Below are positions 61,542 through 64,000 of a stretch of 64,000 nucleotides of DNA, in pieces (the first letter of the stretch is position 1; each line of letters begins with the position of its first letter). The notes beneath the pieces were generated by a model. The model did not search any database. It was not told the DNA's origin and was given only the letters and a program-made list of their open reading frames with translations. This stretch comes from Bacillus sp. SORGH_AS_0510 (GTDB taxonomy: Bacteria > Bacillota > Bacilli > Bacillales > Cytobacillaceae), in assembly GCF_030818775.1 (NCBI RefSeq), contig NZ_JAUTAU010000001.1:3042001-3106000 (forward strand), written 5' to 3'. The position numbers were made by a program, and so were the translations under genes.

Positions 61542-62756
61542 TTACTTTACCGCTTCTTCTACTTCTTGGAAGGGCCATGCCGGTAGAGTTTTGGATAATG
61601 GTTTATCCTCACGATAGCCGAGAACATATTCTGCTTGCATAATCGTATGGATTTCACGCGTTCCCTCGTAGATGACGGGAGCTTTGGCATTTCTTAGGTA
61701 TCGTTCGACTGGATATTCATTGGAGAAACCGTATGCGCCGTGTATTTGAACGGCATCATTTGCGGCTTCATAGGCATAATCACAAGCCTGCCACTTGGCA
61801 AGTGACGTTTCACGTGTATTTCGTTTCCCTTGATTCTTTAACCACCCTGCTCTATAAACTAGCAACCGTGACTGCTGTAGTCCTGCTTCCATTTTGGCAA
61901 TCATTTGCTGAACCAACTGGTGTTTGCCGATCTCTTTACCGAATGTGCTTCGCTCATGGCAATATTTTAGACTGGCCTCAAGGCTGGCCATAATGGTCCC
62001 GCAGGCACCGGCAGCGACCGTGAATCGGCCGTTATCAAGTGCTGACATGGCAATCTTGAAGCCTTCTCCTTCTTCTCCAACTAGGTTTTCTTTAGGTACC
62101 ATTACGTTATCGAAAAAGAGCTCGCCAGTATTACCTGCACGTATCCCCAGTTTTCCTTTGATAGCCTTTGAGGAAAAGCCCTCCCACTCCCGCTCTACGA
62201 TGAAAGCAGAAATGCCGTGGTGTTTCTTTGTTTTATCGGTGTAGGCGAATACTAAGAAGTGATCTGCGACATCACTCAGAGAGATCCAGGTTTTGGAACC
62301 GTTTAATATGTAGTAATCCCCCTGTTTTGTGGCCGTTGTGTGCATGGCTGCGACATCGGACCCGGCATTCGGCTCAGTTAGGCCAAAGGCACCTACCTTT
62401 AAGCCTTTTGCTTGTGGAGTGAGATATTTTTGCTTTTGCTGCTCATTTCCCCATTGAAGGAGTGTCATGCTGTTCAGGCCGGTATGAACGGATACAGCGG
62501 TACGGAATGCTGTATCCCCACGTTCGAGTTCTTCGCAAACAATCGCCAGTGAATTATAATCCATGCCACTGCCACCATATTGTTCAGGGATACAAACTCC
62601 CATGAGACCTAGATCGGCGAGCCGTTTTAAAATACTTGTCTCAAAGTGCTGCTTTTCATCCCATTCGCGAATATATGGCATGATCTCCTTATCCACAAAC
62701 TGTCGCACGGTTTTCCTAAGTAATTCTTGCTCTTCTGAAAAAGAAAAATCCATCAT
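61542..62756 (-). CDS. Acyl-CoA dehydrogenase
   Basis: 404 aa FAD enzyme that introduces the alpha-beta double bond in acyl-CoA. Visible motifs: EQELLRKTVRQFVDKEI at the start, the FAD/substrate loop AFGLTEPNAGSDVAAM near 122-137, WISLSDVADHF near 163, and the C-terminal GAYGFSNEYPVERYLRNAKAPVIYEGTREIH (split), where Glu of YEGT is the catalytic base. The order of motifs fits glutaryl/short-chain type dehydrogenases as well. GGAGAT precedes the start. Single gene with its own terminator. Confidence 0.93.
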   Translation of the reverse strand: MMDFSFSEEQELLRKTVRQFVDKEIMPYIREWDEKQHFETSILKRLADLGLMGVCIPEQYGGSGMDYNSLAIVCEELERGDTAFRTAVSVHTGLNSMTLLQWGNEQQKQKYLTPQAKGLKVGAFGLTEPNAGSDVAAMHTTATKQGDYYILNGSKTWISLSDVADHFLVFAYTDKTKKHHGISAFIVEREWEGFSSKAIKGKLGIRAGNTGELFFDNVMVPKENLVGEEGEGFKIAMSALDNGRFTVAAGACGTIMASLEASLKYCHERSTFGKEIGKHQLVQQMIAKMEAGLQQSRLLVYRAGWLKNQGKRNTRETSLAKWQACDYAYEAANDAVQIHGAYGFSNEYPVERYLRNAKAPVIYEGTREIHTIMQAEYVLGYREDKPLSKTLPAWPFQEVEEAVK

Positions 62757-62810
62757 TTTGTTGTATCTCCTCTCTGATTTGTATGTGTTTTTTTAGATAT
62801 TGTGGTTCAT

Positions 62811-63062
62811 TGGCGGATACCGTGTCCCAACTGGCGGATAACCGGTCTCAATCAGCGATTAGCCATTTTATTGGCGGATAAGCCGCTCCAACTGGCGCAT
62901 AACCGAATCCAATCAGCCCCAAACAACTTTACTGGCGGATAACCTTCAATAACTGGCGGATGGACATCGATTACTGGCGGATAAGCCTATTTTACTGTCG
63001 CATAACCACTCATTACTGTCGGATGGCCATTTTACTGTCGCATAACCCCAGTTTACTGTCGC
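62811..63062. repeat. Degenerate 21-bp-period intergenic array (ACTGGCGGATAACC type)
   Basis: The core TGGCGG or TGTCG starts at 62811, 62832, 62872, 62893, 62933, 62954, 62975, 62996, 63017, 63036 and 63057. Steps are 21 or 40 bases, with one of 19. The 40-base steps contain a decayed ATCAGC unit. Early units read ACTGGCGGATAA, later units ACTGTCGCATAACC. It fills most of the gap between the iron alcohol dehydrogenase gene and the acyl-CoA dehydrogenase start. Open frames through it are repeat artefacts. Confidence 0.85.
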
Positions 63063-63113
63063 TCACCCACGCCTCCCATCAGCCACACCCACCAAAACCA
63101 ATAAAAGAAAGAA

Positions 63114-63141
63114 ACAAAGGCACAGAAATCTGTACCTTTGC
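63114..63141 (-). terminator. Terminator of the iron alcohol dehydrogenase gene
   Basis: CAAAGGTACAGA and TCTGTGCCTTTG pair on the minus strand (central mismatch) and are followed by a TTTCTTTCTTTT tail, about 57 bases after the stop. Confidence 0.75.
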
Positions 63142-63197
63142 ACCTTATTCACTTCAACACACTACCGCACCGGGGGACTGTCCCCACCCAAATGCTC

Positions 63198-64000
63198 TTA
63201 TTTCACCCCAACTGGGCAAACTTTCTGCCCGATGGCGGCAATCAACTCTGCTGGCATTGGGAAGCTTAATGCTGCTGGGTCCTTCATGACTGCTGGAATT
63301 GCGGCTTGAAGAGCTTCTTCTGTGATGTTGAACTCCTTGAAGTCAGTTGGTAAGCCCACCTTATGCTGCAGCAACCGGATTTTCTCGACAACCTTTGCCA
63401 AAGCCTCCTCTGGAGTTTCATCAGCCTTCACATCCACATTCAGAGCTTGCGCCAGTTCAGCCACCTTCGGTAAGTATAGATTAGGAACCATTTCCATCAC
63501 CACTGGTAAAAAGACTGCATTTGCCAAGCCATGCGGGATGCGGAACAACGCACCATACGCATGGGCCATATTGTGAACAGGAATCGCGTTCAAGGCAAAG
63601 CTGAACGCAGTAATACCCATTAAGCTTGCCTGCAATAAATCCATACGTGCATCCAGATTACCGCCATCAGCAACAGCCACAGGTAGATTTTTTTCAATCA
63701 AACGAATTGCATGCAATGCATGCGCATCTGTTAGGCCAGTAGCAGTCGGGGACGCCAAAGCTTCAATTGCGTGAGTTAACGCATCAAAGCCGGTAAATGC
63801 TGTAATCAACGGCGGAAGGCCGACTGTTAAATCAGGATCCAGAATCGCCATATCCGCACTAATAAATGGGTTGATAATATTAGTCTTCATTTGAATCTCT
63901 TCATTAAAAATAACGGCAATCGGAGAAACTTCTGAACCTGTTCCCGCCGTCGTCGGAATTGCGATGTGAGGAATCGGGATATAATTTGCTTTCGGGAATG
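63198..64000 (-). CDS. Iron-containing alcohol dehydrogenase, N-terminus beyond window
   Basis: The frame enters from the right edge and ends at 63198; about 266 residues are visible of a usual 380-400. Family III alcohol dehydrogenase: PTTAGTGSEVSP near the edge binds NAD, and the metal site is seen in FDALTHAIEAL, NAIPVHNMAHAYGA and PHGLANAVFLPVV with the conserved His residues. Likely reduces an aldehyde or oxidises a small alcohol with NAD(P); substrate unknown. The internal ATG at 63890 is not the start, since conserved sequence continues upstream. Confidence 0.92.
   Translation of the reverse strand, partial: FPKANYIPIPHIAIPTTAGTGSEVSPIAVIFNEEIQMKTNIINPFISADMAILDPDLTVGLPPLITAFTGFDALTHAIEALASPTATGLTDAHALHAIRLIEKNLPVAVADGGNLDARMDLLQASLMGITAFSFALNAIPVHNMAHAYGALFRIPHGLANAVFLPVVMEMVPNLYLPKVAELAQALNVDVKADETPEEALAKVVEKIRLLQHKVGLPTDFKEFNITEEALQAAIPAVMKDPAALSFPMPAELIAAIGQKVCPVGVK

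Noticed and set aside
62960..63289. Plus-strand 109-codon frame with YWRI repeats
   Set aside because: Product of the 21-bp array reading into the 3' end of the opposite-strand alcohol dehydrogenase gene; no ribosome site.
1..64000. CRISPR arrays, tRNA or rRNA genes, complete insertion sequences, prophage genes
   Set aside because: None seen: the only regular arrays have 21-bp units with degenerate cores and no conserved long repeat, and no transposase, integrase or tRNA cloverleaf was recognised.

Overview
The window is about 64 kb of a low-GC Gram-positive chromosome, most likely a member of the Bacillaceae (Bacillus sensu lato). The evidence is the Bacillus-type flagellar gene set (FliY, FlhO/FlhP, YviE, YvyF, YlxF, YaaR and SwrB-like proteins), SigD-type promoters, strong AGGAGG ribosome sites, and a DUF3231 gene. 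I could not assign a species.

Layout. 1-7 kb is housekeeping: a partial 3-methyladenine glycosylase (tag), a secreted PhoX-like phosphatase with wall-binding repeats and a Pho-box-like promoter, a HAD phosphatase, a 21-bp-period repeat array, a coiled-coil protein, a DUF3231 protein and Mn pyrophosphatase. 7-24.6 kb (minus strand) is the export/basal-body operon, read from high to low coordinates: c-di-GMP-I riboswitch, terminator, unknown gene, wall hydrolase, flgB, flgC, fliE, fliF, fliG, fliH, fliI, fliJ, ylxF, fliO, fliP, fliQ, fliR, flhB, flhA, flhF, flhG, a small membrane protein, sigD. 24.8-39.8 kb is the late/filament region: yaaR, swrB-like, flhO, flhP, fliD, a tandem-domain csrA, hag with a group I intron and a neighbouring LAGLIDADG endonuclease gene, flaG, yviE, flgM, flgN, flgK, flgL, a PilZ protein, an RsfA-like protein, fliS and fliT. 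Six good SigD promoters lie here. 40-58.5 kb is chemotaxis and hook: three MCPs, two cheW, cheA, yvyF, cheY, fliY, fliM, flgE, flgD, fliK, cheB, cheR. 59-60.5 kb is motA-motB on the plus strand. 60.5-64 kb is metabolic: a GNAT protein, an acyl-CoA dehydrogenase, a second 21-bp-period array and a partial iron alcohol dehydrogenase.

How it works together. The riboswitch and the PilZ protein both suggest that cyclic di-GMP represses motility, at operon transcription and at the motor. SigD, made from the last gene of the riboswitch operon, then drives the late genes. FlgM restrains it. The csrA-hag pair has two SigD promoters upstream, but no fliW was found in the window.

Most notable. (1) A group I intron sits at the 3' end of hag. 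The unspliced reading frame and the proposed downstream exon both encode a canonical flagellin C-terminus. A free-standing homing endonuclease lies next to it. (2) The CsrA gene encodes two CsrA domains in one chain, with an asymmetric pattern of RNA-contact residues. (3) A c-di-GMP riboswitch precedes the flagellar operon. (4) Four +1 frameshifts (flgL, fliD, cheA, one MCP) all lie in one 18-kb stretch. They are either real decay of motility or sequence errors. (5) There are three copies of a MITE-like element and two unrelated-looking arrays that share an exact 21-bp period.
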